A stretch of DNA of 64,000 bases from an uncultured Dermabacter sp. GTDB lineage: Bacteria; Actinomycetota; Actinomycetes; Actinomycetales; Dermabacteraceae. Position numbers and translations under genes: made by a program. Shown in pieces: positions 27,685 to 34,910 of this stretch. The notes under the pieces were generated by a model. It made no database searches. It saw nothing but the letters and a program-made list of their open reading frames with translations, and had not been told where the DNA came from. Location: the NCBI GenBank assembly GCA_947252755.1, contig CAMXWV010000003.1, positions 186,001 through 250,000 on the forward strand, read 5' to 3'. Within the stretch, counting starts at the first letter, position 1, and every line of letters starts with the position of its first letter.

Positions 27685-28386
27685 ATGAGGATCACCACCA
27701 CTGACGCGTTCATCGAGGCGATGGGCCGGGTTGCCCATTTCGCCGCTGTGGCGTTTGAGCACGCGGATATCGACGGGGAGGAGCGGGAGTACAAGCTCGC
27801 TTTCCTCAAGGACTTCGAAGCGGTTGCCGAGAAGTTCCGAGCGGGTGATGAGCACTGGTTCGATGACTTCCTCATCGCGGTGCGCGACCCGGGCCTGGCA
27901 AACGGCCCCACGGTCAAACTTCTGCCCGAGCTGCGGGATATCGCGGGCCAGCAGCAGATCGATGCGGCGTTCGAGCCGCTGTTCCGTGCCGGCGCGGGCT
28001 CGAACGCCCTGGATGAGTTCGTGCCCGCGATGAAGCGGCTCGATGAGAACCTCACCGCCGCGGGTGTGATGTCAGTGGGAGCAGCGGTGCTGTTCGGCCT
28101 CAGCGGCTGGGAGTACGTGCCGTACCACTCGGTGGCCGCATCCCGTTTCCTGCGCCTGCTCGGAACCGAGCCGTGGACCCTGGAGGAGCCCAGCGATCGC
28201 TATGAGCAGTTCCTGGGTGCGCTGGCGATCCTGCTGCGCGAATCACGCCGCACGAACGGCCCGCTGCAGGACCTGCTGGATGCGCAGAGCGCTGTGTGGC
28301 GGCTGATGAACCAGGGTGAGCCCGGTGCGAACTGGCCGAAAGAGGAGGCCGACGCGCTCATCGCCTGGCGCGGTTCGCTCGACTGA
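27685..28386 (+). CDS. Conserved-looking protein of unknown function
   Basis: A 233-aa soluble, acidic, mostly alpha-helical protein that I do not recognise. There is no signal peptide or membrane segment. Features that can be seen are the N-terminal FIEAMGRVAHFAAVAFEHAD, an acidic DIDGEEREYK region, a small hydrophobic stretch AAGVMSVGAAVLFGLSGW (about 121-138) and a C-terminal PLQDLLDAQSAVWRLMNQGE. The -10 TAGGCT (27673-27678) ends 6 nt before the ATG, so it should be leaderless. It shares its upstream region, with an operator array, with the divergent glycosyltransferase operon, and may be co-regulated with it. Confidence 0.7.
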   Translation: MRITTTDAFIEAMGRVAHFAAVAFEHADIDGEEREYKLAFLKDFEAVAEKFRAGDEHWFDDFLIAVRDPGLANGPTVKLLPELRDIAGQQQIDAAFEPLFRAGAGSNALDEFVPAMKRLDENLTAAGVMSVGAAVLFGLSGWEYVPYHSVAASRFLRLLGTEPWTLEEPSDRYEQFLGALAILLRESRRTNGPLQDLLDAQSAVWRLMNQGEPGANWPKEEADALIAWRGSLD

Positions 28387-28460
28387 GCTGACCTCTGAGC
28401 TGATCTGGGCCCCGAGCTGATCGGGATCCCTGAGCTGGGCCCCTGAACTCAGCCCGGTCC
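28384..28460. repeat. Irregular GAGCTGA-type short repeats after the 27685 gene
   Basis: The motif GAGCTG(A) occurs four times (starting near 28385, 28397, 28414 and 28432) with spacers of 5-12 bp containing GGGCCCC/GGGATCCC, followed by a GAACTCAG. CTGAG/CTCAG can pair as a hairpin. The spacing is irregular, so it looks like slippage-derived sequence or a transcription-end region rather than a functional array. Confidence 0.5.
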
Positions 28461-28500
28461 TCGAGTTGCCCTGGGCTGCTGGCCGACTTGGAGCAGCGCA

Positions 28501-28524
28501 GAATGTTAATGTAACTTAACATTC
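28501..28524. promoter_or_regulatory. Palindromic operator overlapping the mntH promoter and start (MntR/DtxR-type)
   Basis: GAATGTTAA (28501-28509) and TTAACATTC (28516-28524) are perfect inverted arms around TGTAAC. The palindrome is AT-rich in a GC-rich region and ends at the base before the mntH ATG. A -10 TAACTT (28512-28517) lies inside it, 7 nt from the ATG. Binding of a manganese-dependent DtxR/MntR repressor here would block both polymerase and start. Confidence 0.8.
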
Positions 28525-29757
28525 ATGTCCGCTCGTTCGCGCCTGGTATTCCTGTTCGGCCCCGCCTTCGTGGCGGCGATCGCCTATGTGGACCCCGGGA
28601 ACGTCGCGGCGAACCTCACCGCCGGCGCCGAGTACGGCTACCTGCTGGTGTGGGTGCTGGTGCTCGCGAACCTCATGGCGGTGATCGTGCAGTACCTGTC
28701 CGCCAAACTCGGTCTGGTCACCGGCAGATCCCTTCCGCAGCTGATCGGTGAGCGCACCCAGCGCCGCGGCAGAATAGCCTTTTGGGCGCAGGCCGAAGTG
28801 GTGGCCGCTGCAACGGATGTTGCCGAGGTGGTGGGCGGCGCCATCGCGCTGAACATCCTGTTCGGCACCCCTTTGCTGCTCGGCGGGGTGATCGTGGGCC
28901 TGGTGTCCCTGGGACTGCTTGCTATCCAATCCCGCGCCTCCTCGCGCGCCTTCGAACTGACCATCATGGCGTTCCTGCTCATCATCACCATCGGCTTCCT
29001 CGCGGGGCTCGTGGTGGCGGACCTGGAGCCGGCGGCGGTGCTCGGCGGCCTGGTGCCGCGGTTTGAAGGGGCACGGTCGGTGCTGCTTGCGGCGAGCATG
29101 CTCGGTGCCACGGTCATGCCGCACGCGATCTACCTGCATTCCAGCTTGACCCGTGATCGCCACGGCGTGCCGGGAAGCCGCCCGGTCAGCACCCGTCGGC
29201 TGCTGGAGGCAACTCGGGCAGATGTGCTCATCTCCCTGGTGATCGCCGGCGGCGTGAACATTGCGATGCTGATCCTTGCTGCGGCCTCCCTGCGAGGTGT
29301 GGCCGGCACGGACACCATCGAGGGAGCCCACGCCCAGATCACCGCGCATTTCGGTCCGGTTGTGGGCGTCCTGTTCGGGGTTGGTCTGCTCGCCTCAGGG
29401 CTCGCCTCCACCTCGGTTGGCGCCTACGCCGGCAGCGAGATCATGCACGGCCTGCTGCGGGTGCAGATCCCGCTGCTGCTTCGACGCGCCATCACCATCA
29501 TCCCGGCGCTCGCGCTGCTCGCATTCGGTGCTGACCCCACGAACGCCCTGGTGCTCAGCCAGGTGGTGCTCAGCCTGGGCATTCCGTTCGCGCTGGTGCC
29601 GCTGCTGCGGTTCACCGGCAGTCCTCAGCTGATGGGGGAGCATCCCACTGCGCGCTGGCTGATGGCGTCCGCATGGACCGCAACCGTGCTGATCATTGCG
29701 CTGAATCTGCTGCTCGTGGTGCTCGAGATCGGCGCCGTTGCGGCCCCCGCTTCCTAG
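28525..29757 (+). CDS. mntH: NRAMP-family manganese/divalent metal transporter
   Basis: A 410-aa membrane protein with about 11 helices. Metal-binding motifs are intact: DPGN in helix 1 (YVDPGNVAANL, about residues 23-26) and MPH in helix 6 (ATVMPHAIYLHSS). It should take up Mn(II) (possibly Fe(II)) with protons. The ATG follows directly on a palindromic operator and a -10 box at 7 nt, so the mRNA is predicted leaderless and repressed by metal. A DtxR/MntR gene follows at 29788. The stop codon TAG lies in the first copy of a 21-bp duplication. Confidence 0.92.
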   Translation: MSARSRLVFLFGPAFVAAIAYVDPGNVAANLTAGAEYGYLLVWVLVLANLMAVIVQYLSAKLGLVTGRSLPQLIGERTQRRGRIAFWAQAEVVAAATDVAEVVGGAIALNILFGTPLLLGGVIVGLVSLGLLAIQSRASSRAFELTIMAFLLIITIGFLAGLVVADLEPAAVLGGLVPRFEGARSVLLAASMLGATVMPHAIYLHSSLTRDRHGVPGSRPVSTRRLLEATRADVLISLVIAGGVNIAMLILAAASLRGVAGTDTIEGAHAQITAHFGPVVGVLFGVGLLASGLASTSVGAYAGSEIMHGLLRVQIPLLLRRAITIIPALALLAFGADPTNALVLSQVVLSLGIPFALVPLLRFTGSPQLMGEHPTARWLMASAWTATVLIIALNLLLVVLEIGAVAAPAS

Positions 29758-29792
29758 ACTGGGCGCATAAATTCCTAGACTGGGCGCATGAA
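29751..29792. repeat. 21-bp tandem duplication spanning mntH stop and dtxR promoter/start
   Basis: TTCCTAGACTGGGCGCAT occurs at 29751-29768 and again at 29772-29789. Counting the following three bases, the two 21-bp units differ at one position: the first has ATA where the second has the ATG start. The first unit contains the mntH stop TAG; the second supplies the -10 TAGACT (29776-29781), 6 nt before the dtxR ATG. Confidence 0.9.
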
Positions 29793-30423
29793 GATTGATG
29801 ATCTCACCCCGGTGGCGCAGGACTACATCAAAGCGATCTGGTCCGCGGCCGAATGGGCTGGGAAGCCGCCGAGCGCGGCAGCGCTCGCCGAACGGTTCGG
29901 CACGTCACGGGCGGCGGTGACAGACACCGTGAAGCGCCTTGCCGCTCAGGGGCTTGTGGTGCACCAGCCGTATAAGCCGCTCGCCCTGACCGAGCAGGGC
30001 TGCGCTCTTGCGGTGCAGATGGTGCGGCGGCACCGGGTGATCGAAACGTTCCTGGTGCGCCACGTGGGCTACAGCTGGGAAGAGGTCCACGATGAGGCGG
30101 AACGGCTTGAGCACGCTGTGTCCGACCGGCTCATCGCCCGGATCGACGCGCTGCTCGGCCACCCCACTGAGGATCCGCACGGTGATCCGATTCCCCGCGA
30201 AAACGGGTCCTTCAGCGCAGCGGAGACGCCTTCGCGGATCCTGGCGGACTGCGATCCGGGAGAGTGGGTCAGAGTGCTGCGGGTGTCAGATGGTGATCCG
30301 CAGGCGTTGATGCGGGCTGCGCAGCTGGAGCTCCTGCCTGGGAGGGATGTGCTCATTGATGCGGATCTGCTCGCGAATGAGCTGGTGGCGAAGGCGGTCA
30401 GGGTTGCAGCTACGGGAGATTGA
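29788..30423 (+). CDS. DtxR/MntR-family metal-dependent transcriptional regulator
   Basis: A 211-aa regulator. The N-terminal winged helix (residues 1-70) reads QDYIKAIWSAAEWAG to SRAAVTDTVKRLAAQGLVVH; the metal-binding/dimerisation domain follows (LAVQMVRRHRVIETFLVRHVGYSWEEVHDEAERLEHAVS, then HPTEDPHGDPIP), as in DtxR, IdeR and MntR. A shorter C-terminal part (150-211) resembles the third FeoA/SH3-like domain. Given mntH immediately upstream with a palindromic operator, it is probably the manganese-responsive repressor, i.e. MntR-like. The -10 TAGACT ends 6 nt before the ATG: leaderless. Confidence 0.88.
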   Translation: MKIDDLTPVAQDYIKAIWSAAEWAGKPPSAAALAERFGTSRAAVTDTVKRLAAQGLVVHQPYKPLALTEQGCALAVQMVRRHRVIETFLVRHVGYSWEEVHDEAERLEHAVSDRLIARIDALLGHPTEDPHGDPIPRENGSFSAAETPSRILADCDPGEWVRVLRVSDGDPQALMRAAQLELLPGRDVLIDADLLANELVAKAVRVAATGD

Positions 30424-30427
30424 CCGC

Positions 30428-30721
30428 TCAGCGCTGCGTGACAGCCTTCAGCTTCGGCAGCTGATCTGCCAGGAACACTCCCGCGATGCACACCGCGATC
30501 AGGGTGAACATGAGGAAGGAGATGCCGCCGCGCACGGACAGCAGTCCCACCACGAGCGCGCCCGCGGTCATCGCCACCCAGAAGCCCTTCGGGCGGCCGA
30601 AGGCGGCTTCGTACGCATCGGACCGGAAGCGAACAGCATTGATGAATGCCCACAGCTCCACACCGAGCATGATGATGCCGAGGGCGAACTGGATCCACTG
30701 AGCGATCTGCAGGTAGAGCAC
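30428..30721 (-). CDS. DUF2516 family membrane protein
   Basis: A 97-aa protein with three hydrophobic helices (about residues 5-27, 47-65 and 70-88) and the actinobacterial DUF2516 pattern (AFINAVRFRSDAYEAAFGRPKGFW). Its function is unknown. The GTG start at 30721 follows a -10 TAGAGT (complement of 30728-30733) by 6 nt, indicating its own leaderless promoter inside the end of the upstream FUSC gene. It converges with dtxR with only 4 bp between the stops. Confidence 0.82.
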   Translation of the reverse strand: MLYLQIAQWIQFALGIIMLGVELWAFINAVRFRSDAYEAAFGRPKGFWVAMTAGALVVGLLSVRGGISFLMFTLIAVCIAGVFLADQLPKLKAVTQR

Positions 30722-30725
30722 AGTC

Positions 30726-32132
30726 TCACTCTACTCGCTTCTCAGAGCCATCAGCATCGTCAGCATCGTCAGCTCTGCCGGTTCCGTCGGCACTGTCAGC
30801 GTCGGCGCTGTCGGCCGGCTCCGGCGTCGACGCGCTCATCAGCTGCGGCAGCTCGCTGGTTGACGGGTGCTCCTCAGCGCTGGTGATGATTGCCTCCAGC
30901 AGCGCTGTTGTGGCAGGAGGCTCCACCACCTGCAGCTCCTGGGTGATCGGCTTCGGACCGATCATCGCGCCGTCAGCGGCGATCAGCAGCGATGGCAGGA
31001 AGCGGCGCGCGTCGGACTGGGACAGTCCCGTGGCTTCGAGCAGGTCGATGGCGAGGGACCGCACTTGGATCACCAGGGTGATGCCCTCAAAATGCGCCAT
31101 TCGGCCGAGCTCAGACCCGGATCCGGTGGTGAGCAGGTCCTCTGGCGAGAGGTATGAGCAGAAGATCCTCAGCTGGCGGCGGGCCGCCGTGAAATCCGCA
31201 TCCTCCGCCACTGCCAGCCGGATCTGCTGGACAGCGTCCACCGCCGCCAGATAGCTGTCAGCGAGTCGCGGATAGGAGATGCCGGGCGCCACGGTCATCA
31301 GCTCGGACTGACGGCGCGCGATCACCCGCACATTCCGCATGGCGCGGTCACTGCCCACCAGCAGGCGCTGCACCCGCTTCACGTGCTCCGCGTGATGATG
31401 CCGGGTAGGGGAGTAGGTGGCGATCTCATCCGCCGTCTCATTCGCCAGCGACCACGCGTCTGTGTGCTGCTGTGATTTGCGGCGGATCTCGCGCAGCGCC
31501 GCCATCGCCACATCCCGGGAACCGGTGCGCGCAGCAAGCGCCAGCGAATTCAGTGTGTCCTCCAGCTCCAGGAAGAACTCCCGAGCGGCACGGGTCTGAG
31601 CACGCCGCGGATCAGCGGAGAACAGGAGGAAGAGGATGATCGCAATGGACACGCCGGTGATCGCGTCGATCACCCGACCGGTGGGACTCATCATCGGGGA
31701 GGCGGGCAGCAGCATCACCAGCAGTGATTGGATCGCCGCCTGCATGGAGAACACCACGCCGTTGTTAATGAAGCGGGAGGCGCTGACCGCCACGAAGATC
31801 GTCACAAAGATCTGCCACACACCCGAGCCGATCACCGTGCGCGCCAGCTCGCCCAGCAGAACCCCGAGCAGCACACCTGCCGCCAGCTCCAGCACCTTTC
31901 GGACCTTCGTGTCCGCGGTGAAGCCGATGACGATGAACGCTGTGATCGAAGCGAAGAACGGGTACTCGTGGCCCCACAGGTGATGCGCCACGAAGTACGC
32001 GATCGAGGCGCTCCCCGCAGCGAGCAGCAGCTGGTACAGCCCCCGCCATGAACGCTTGGCGCCGCTGACCGCCCAGGAGTTCAGCCTGGAGCGCAACCGC
32101 TGCCGAAGAGTCAGCGCCCGGTGGTGAGTCAC
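30726..32132 (-). CDS. FUSC family (aromatic-acid exporter-like) membrane protein
   Basis: A 468-aa protein. An N-terminal block of about 5-6 hydrophobic helices (residues 30-170) contains the FUSC-type HLWGHEYPFFASITAFIVIGF; a long helical cytoplasmic domain follows (190-400), and a low-complexity acidic/alanine tail rich in ADSADAD repeats ends it. FUSC proteins form part of efflux systems for aromatic acids. It starts with GTG one base after the stop of ygfZ, so it belongs to the FABP-ygfZ-FUSC operon. Transport substrate is unknown. Confidence 0.8.
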   Translation of the reverse strand: MTHHRALTLRQRLRSRLNSWAVSGAKRSWRGLYQLLLAAGSASIAYFVAHHLWGHEYPFFASITAFIVIGFTADTKVRKVLELAAGVLLGVLLGELARTVIGSGVWQIFVTIFVAVSASRFINNGVVFSMQAAIQSLLVMLLPASPMMSPTGRVIDAITGVSIAIILFLLFSADPRRAQTRAAREFFLELEDTLNSLALAARTGSRDVAMAALREIRRKSQQHTDAWSLANETADEIATYSPTRHHHAEHVKRVQRLLVGSDRAMRNVRVIARRQSELMTVAPGISYPRLADSYLAAVDAVQQIRLAVAEDADFTAARRQLRIFCSYLSPEDLLTTGSGSELGRMAHFEGITLVIQVRSLAIDLLEATGLSQSDARRFLPSLLIAADGAMIGPKPITQELQVVEPPATTALLEAIITSAEEHPSTSELPQLMSASTPEPADSADADSADGTGRADDADDADGSEKRVE

Positions 32133-32133
32133 G

Positions 32134-33264
32134 TCAGCGGCGCCTCAGGTTTGCGGTCTGCGGGCGCTGGCCGTGTTCACGTTCGCGCACAATCGGCTCT
32201 TGGGCGGCGTCCACGAACAGCTCATCCTCGCCGATCTCAAACCGCACCTGCAGCGGCGCGTCAAGCGGAACAGCGCGGCGGATCACTGCGAGCGCCACCG
32301 GGCCCTCATCCACATGCATCACGCTGGTGGTCACAGTGCCCACGCTCTTCGAGCCGAGCTTCACCTCCGCGCCGGCGGGCACGATGAGGTCCTGGGAGCC
32401 GTCCAGCTGCAGCAGCACGAGCCGGCGTGGCGGCTGGCCCAGATTCAGCACCTTCGCCACGGTCTCCTGGCCGCGGTAGCAGCCCTTCTGGGTGTGCACG
32501 GCGGTGCGCAGCAGATCCAGTTCATGCGGAATGGTGCGCTCGTCCACTTCGGTGGCGAAGCGGGGCCGATGGCTGAGCACCCGCAGAGCTTCCGCTCCGG
32601 ACATCCCCGCCACCGCGGACCGGGTGAGGGAGCCCGACGCGATCGCATCGCGCAGGTCCTGCTCGGCTGCGATGCCGATGAACCAGGGCTCAGCGGTATC
32701 CGGGTCCTCGCTGTACGTCACCCCGCCGGGAGCAACCTCTGGCCAGGCCTGATCAAACTGCGCCACGAGCGGAACCCCAGGCAGCAGCTCTGCGAGCGGA
32801 CGGGTGGCGCCCAGGGCGCGCCAGTCGTTGCGGTCGGTGAGGGTGATCCGGTTGGCGAAGGTCATCATCTCGAGATAGCGGCGCAGACCGGCGCGCGCCC
32901 CATGGTCGAGGATCAGCAGCACACCGGTGGCGCCCGCAGGCCCACAGTCACCGGTGGCGGAATCGTGGCTGATGCCGACAGCCTGTGCCCAGTGCTCCAC
33001 GCGGCCCTGCGGGGACAGCACGGTCATCTCCGCGCTTGCACCCGGCGTGAAGTCGCTGAAGTCCTGCGAGGTGATGGTGGTGAGCCAGGTGAGGGTGTCC
33101 GGTCCGGTCACGGTGAGCAGCTCATACTGGCCGAGGTCCACGAACGCCTTGCCGAGGGCAAGGCGACGCTGTTCGCGCAGCAGCTCGCCGTAGTGCCACG
33201 GGACGGAAGCGTCCGGACCGGTGCCGAGCACCGCGCCGTGGGAGAACAGGGGGGTGATGGTCAT
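32134..33264 (-). CDS. ygfZ: YgfZ/GcvT-fold folate-binding protein
   Basis: A 376-aa member of the YgfZ family, related to the glycine-cleavage T protein. The signature KGCYRGQETVAKV, with the conserved cysteine, is at about residues 260-272. YgfZ supports iron-sulfur cluster enzymes and tRNA modification, using tetrahydrofolate. The start overlaps the FABP gene stop by 4 bp (ATGA). Pairing of a ygfZ gene with an FABP-like gene is common in actinobacteria, consistent with a redox or Fe-S role for the operon. Confidence 0.87.
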   Translation of the reverse strand: MTITPLFSHGAVLGTGPDASVPWHYGELLREQRRLALGKAFVDLGQYELLTVTGPDTLTWLTTITSQDFSDFTPGASAEMTVLSPQGRVEHWAQAVGISHDSATGDCGPAGATGVLLILDHGARAGLRRYLEMMTFANRITLTDRNDWRALGATRPLAELLPGVPLVAQFDQAWPEVAPGGVTYSEDPDTAEPWFIGIAAEQDLRDAIASGSLTRSAVAGMSGAEALRVLSHRPRFATEVDERTIPHELDLLRTAVHTQKGCYRGQETVAKVLNLGQPPRRLVLLQLDGSQDLIVPAGAEVKLGSKSVGTVTTSVMHVDEGPVALAVIRRAVPLDAPLQVRFEIGEDELFVDAAQEPIVREREHGQRPQTANLRRR

Positions 33265-33863
33265 GCTCGATCAAGCTCCACGGAGAAGTGCGCGCGCAGT
33301 GAGTGCGGATCCTCGCCGATCTCCTGCAGCCACATCAGGCGCGATCCGATCATGCCGAACATGCGCGTGGCGAACGTGGTGGCATCCAGCCGGTGGGGGT
33401 GCGGCGCTTCTTCAGCGGCCAGCTGCAGACGCGGCCCCCGCACCTCGCCGAGCCAGGTTTCGCCGCCCTCGATCTCCAGCGAAACCCCGTGCGAGACGAA
33501 GCTTTCGGGTGAGCCGGGCTGCGCCGCGTTCGCCCGGGCCAGATCCTGGCCGGGCAGGGGACCGCTGGTGCGGAAGCGGCCCCGCTCCTTCAGCAGCAGT
33601 TCCCGCACCACCGAACCCGGATCCACCGGCTCATCCTCGCGGCCTGGCACGGGCGCGGGCAGCTCCAGCACCCAGGTCTGCATGAACCAGGCGAGCTGCG
33701 GGGATCCGTCATGGCTGATGCTCAGCCGCTGTTCGATCCGACGGCCGGTCTCACCGCCGTCTGCGCCGAGCAGCTGAATCGCACCGGTGCCCTGCCAGTC
33801 CCCCACCAGGAATGCGAGCGGGAACAGGTCAGGGTGCAGGGTCTCATCAAGGATGAACGCCAT
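33261..33863 (-). CDS. FABP/nitrobindin-like heme-binding domain protein (DUF1794)
   Basis: A 200-aa predicted ten-stranded beta-barrel. The N-terminal GDWQGTGAIQLL matches the GxWxGxG motif of nitrobindin-type proteins, which bind ferric heme and isomerise peroxynitrite; the C-terminal barrel strands include LDATTFATRMFGMIGSRLMWLQE. The ATG at 33863 has AGGGGG 6 nt upstream, so the longer ORF from 33941 is not used. It overlaps ygfZ by 4 bp. A small membrane peptide gene lies just upstream. Confidence 0.83.
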   Translation of the reverse strand: MAFILDETLHPDLFPLAFLVGDWQGTGAIQLLGADGGETGRRIEQRLSISHDGSPQLAWFMQTWVLELPAPVPGREDEPVDPGSVVRELLLKERGRFRTSGPLPGQDLARANAAQPGSPESFVSHGVSLEIEGGETWLGEVRGPRLQLAAEEAPHPHRLDATTFATRMFGMIGSRLMWLQEIGEDPHSLRAHFSVELDRA

Positions 33864-33873
33864 AGAGCCCCCT

Positions 33874-33984
33874 TCAGCGGGCGCGGCCGAACAGGCGGGA
33901 GATGACCACGTACGCGAAGCCCGCGGTTCCCACTCCCACAAGACCGGAGAGAACCAGGAAGATGATGGAGATCAGGTTGTCCAT
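33874..33984 (-). CDS. Small membrane protein, 36 aa (unannotated-type smORF)
   Basis: The reverse strand codes for a 36-residue peptide starting MDNLISIIFLVLSGLVGVG and ending in FGRAR. It is one hydrophobic helix (about residues 4-28) with an acidic start and a basic C-terminus, which suggests an N-out/C-in single-pass membrane protein. A -10 TAGACT (complement of 33992-33997) ends 7 nt before the ATG, the same layout as other leaderless genes in the window. It ends 10 bp before the FABP gene and is likely co-transcribed with FABP-ygfZ-FUSC. Function unknown. Confidence 0.65.
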   Translation of the reverse strand: MDNLISIIFLVLSGLVGVGTAGFAYVVISRLFGRAR

Positions 33985-34061
33985 GCGGCCAAGTCTACGA
34001 GGGTGAGCGCAGCGGCGCGCTCATATCCGCTGCCAGCGGAGCGGACCGGTCTGTGCGGGGT

Positions 34062-34841
34062 TCACGCACCGGTGAGGACTGGCACGCCGATGCGAACGAA
34101 CAGCATGGCGGCCACACCGGTGATCGCCAGCGGCACCGCGCCCACGGCGAAGAAGCCGGGTGCGTCGAACGCCGCGATCACCCGCGCCAGCAGGTAGTAG
34201 GCGCTCAAGGAGATGCCGGCGATGGCCAGGCCGAAGCCGAAGCTCATCAGGGCGCCCAGCACTCCGAGGCCGAGCAGGAATGCGATCCCAGCGCACGCCA
34301 GCGCCCCCGAAACCAGGGTGAGCGGGATACGGGAGGCACCCGAGCCCGGCAGGCAGAGGGTGACCATTGCCGCAGCCAACCCCATCGTGATGGCGGTGAG
34401 CAGACTGAGTCCGCTGGCGCCGGCGGTATGGGCAACGGCTGATGCCTGCAGCCAGGACACGGCGAGCACACTGAACAGGGAGCCGGTGACGGTTCCGGAC
34501 AGGGACAGGGTGAGTCTGGTGCGGGAGGGGCGCAGCATCTCCCGCAGGATCGCTAAGAAGAATGCGGTGGCCATCACCATGGCGATCGGCACTTCCAGGT
34601 TGAGCGCCTGGTTGAGGAGCGTGCCCACCGCGAGCGCCCCCAGACCTGAGGCGCCGATGATCAGCGAGGCGGAGCGGGGAGCGGGGAGGTCCAGCAGCCG
34701 GGGCCAGCCGATAGCGAGCAGCAGCACGATCAGGATGATCGCGCCGATGAGCACATACTCGCTCCATGCGCCCGCGATCGTGGAGATCGACAGAAGCAGC
34801 GCCAGGGCGCCTCCAAGCGGCGCCCGAACCTGCTGAATCAT
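34062..34841 (-). CDS. Polytopic membrane protein of unknown function
   Basis: A 259-aa very hydrophobic protein with about 8 helices spread across its length and few charged residues (the only basic loop is REMLRPSRTRLT near residue 101). I do not recognise the family. It is divergent from mshD, and a minus-strand -10 TACACT (complement of 34881-34886) overlaps the mshD promoter. Its leader would be about 35 nt. Association with mycothiol synthesis is only a matter of neighbourhood. Confidence 0.65.
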   Translation of the reverse strand: MIQQVRAPLGGALALLLSISTIAGAWSEYVLIGAIILIVLLLAIGWPRLLDLPAPRSASLIIGASGLGALAVGTLLNQALNLEVPIAMVMATAFFLAILREMLRPSRTRLTLSLSGTVTGSLFSVLAVSWLQASAVAHTAGASGLSLLTAITMGLAAAMVTLCLPGSGASRIPLTLVSGALACAGIAFLLGLGVLGALMSFGFGLAIAGISLSAYYLLARVIAAFDAPGFFAVGAVPLAITGVAAMLFVRIGVPVLTGA

Positions 34842-34872
34842 CCGTGCCTGCCGTTCGGTCGGGGGTGGTCGT

Positions 34873-34886
34873 TACAGTTGAGTGTA
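34873..34886. promoter_or_regulatory. Overlapping divergent promoters of mshD and the 34841 membrane gene
   Basis: The plus-strand -10 TACAGT (34873-34878) and the minus-strand -10 TACACT (complement of 34881-34886) are 2 bp apart and nearly symmetric (TACA/TGTA arms around GTTGAG). Both cannot be occupied at once. Confidence 0.45.
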
Positions 34887-34910
34887 GAGCCGGAGAATGC
34901 AGGAGCGCAC

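Noticed and set aside
28384..28460. CRISPR-like array
   Set aside because: The GAGCTG units are 6-7 bp with irregular spacers and no cas genes are near.
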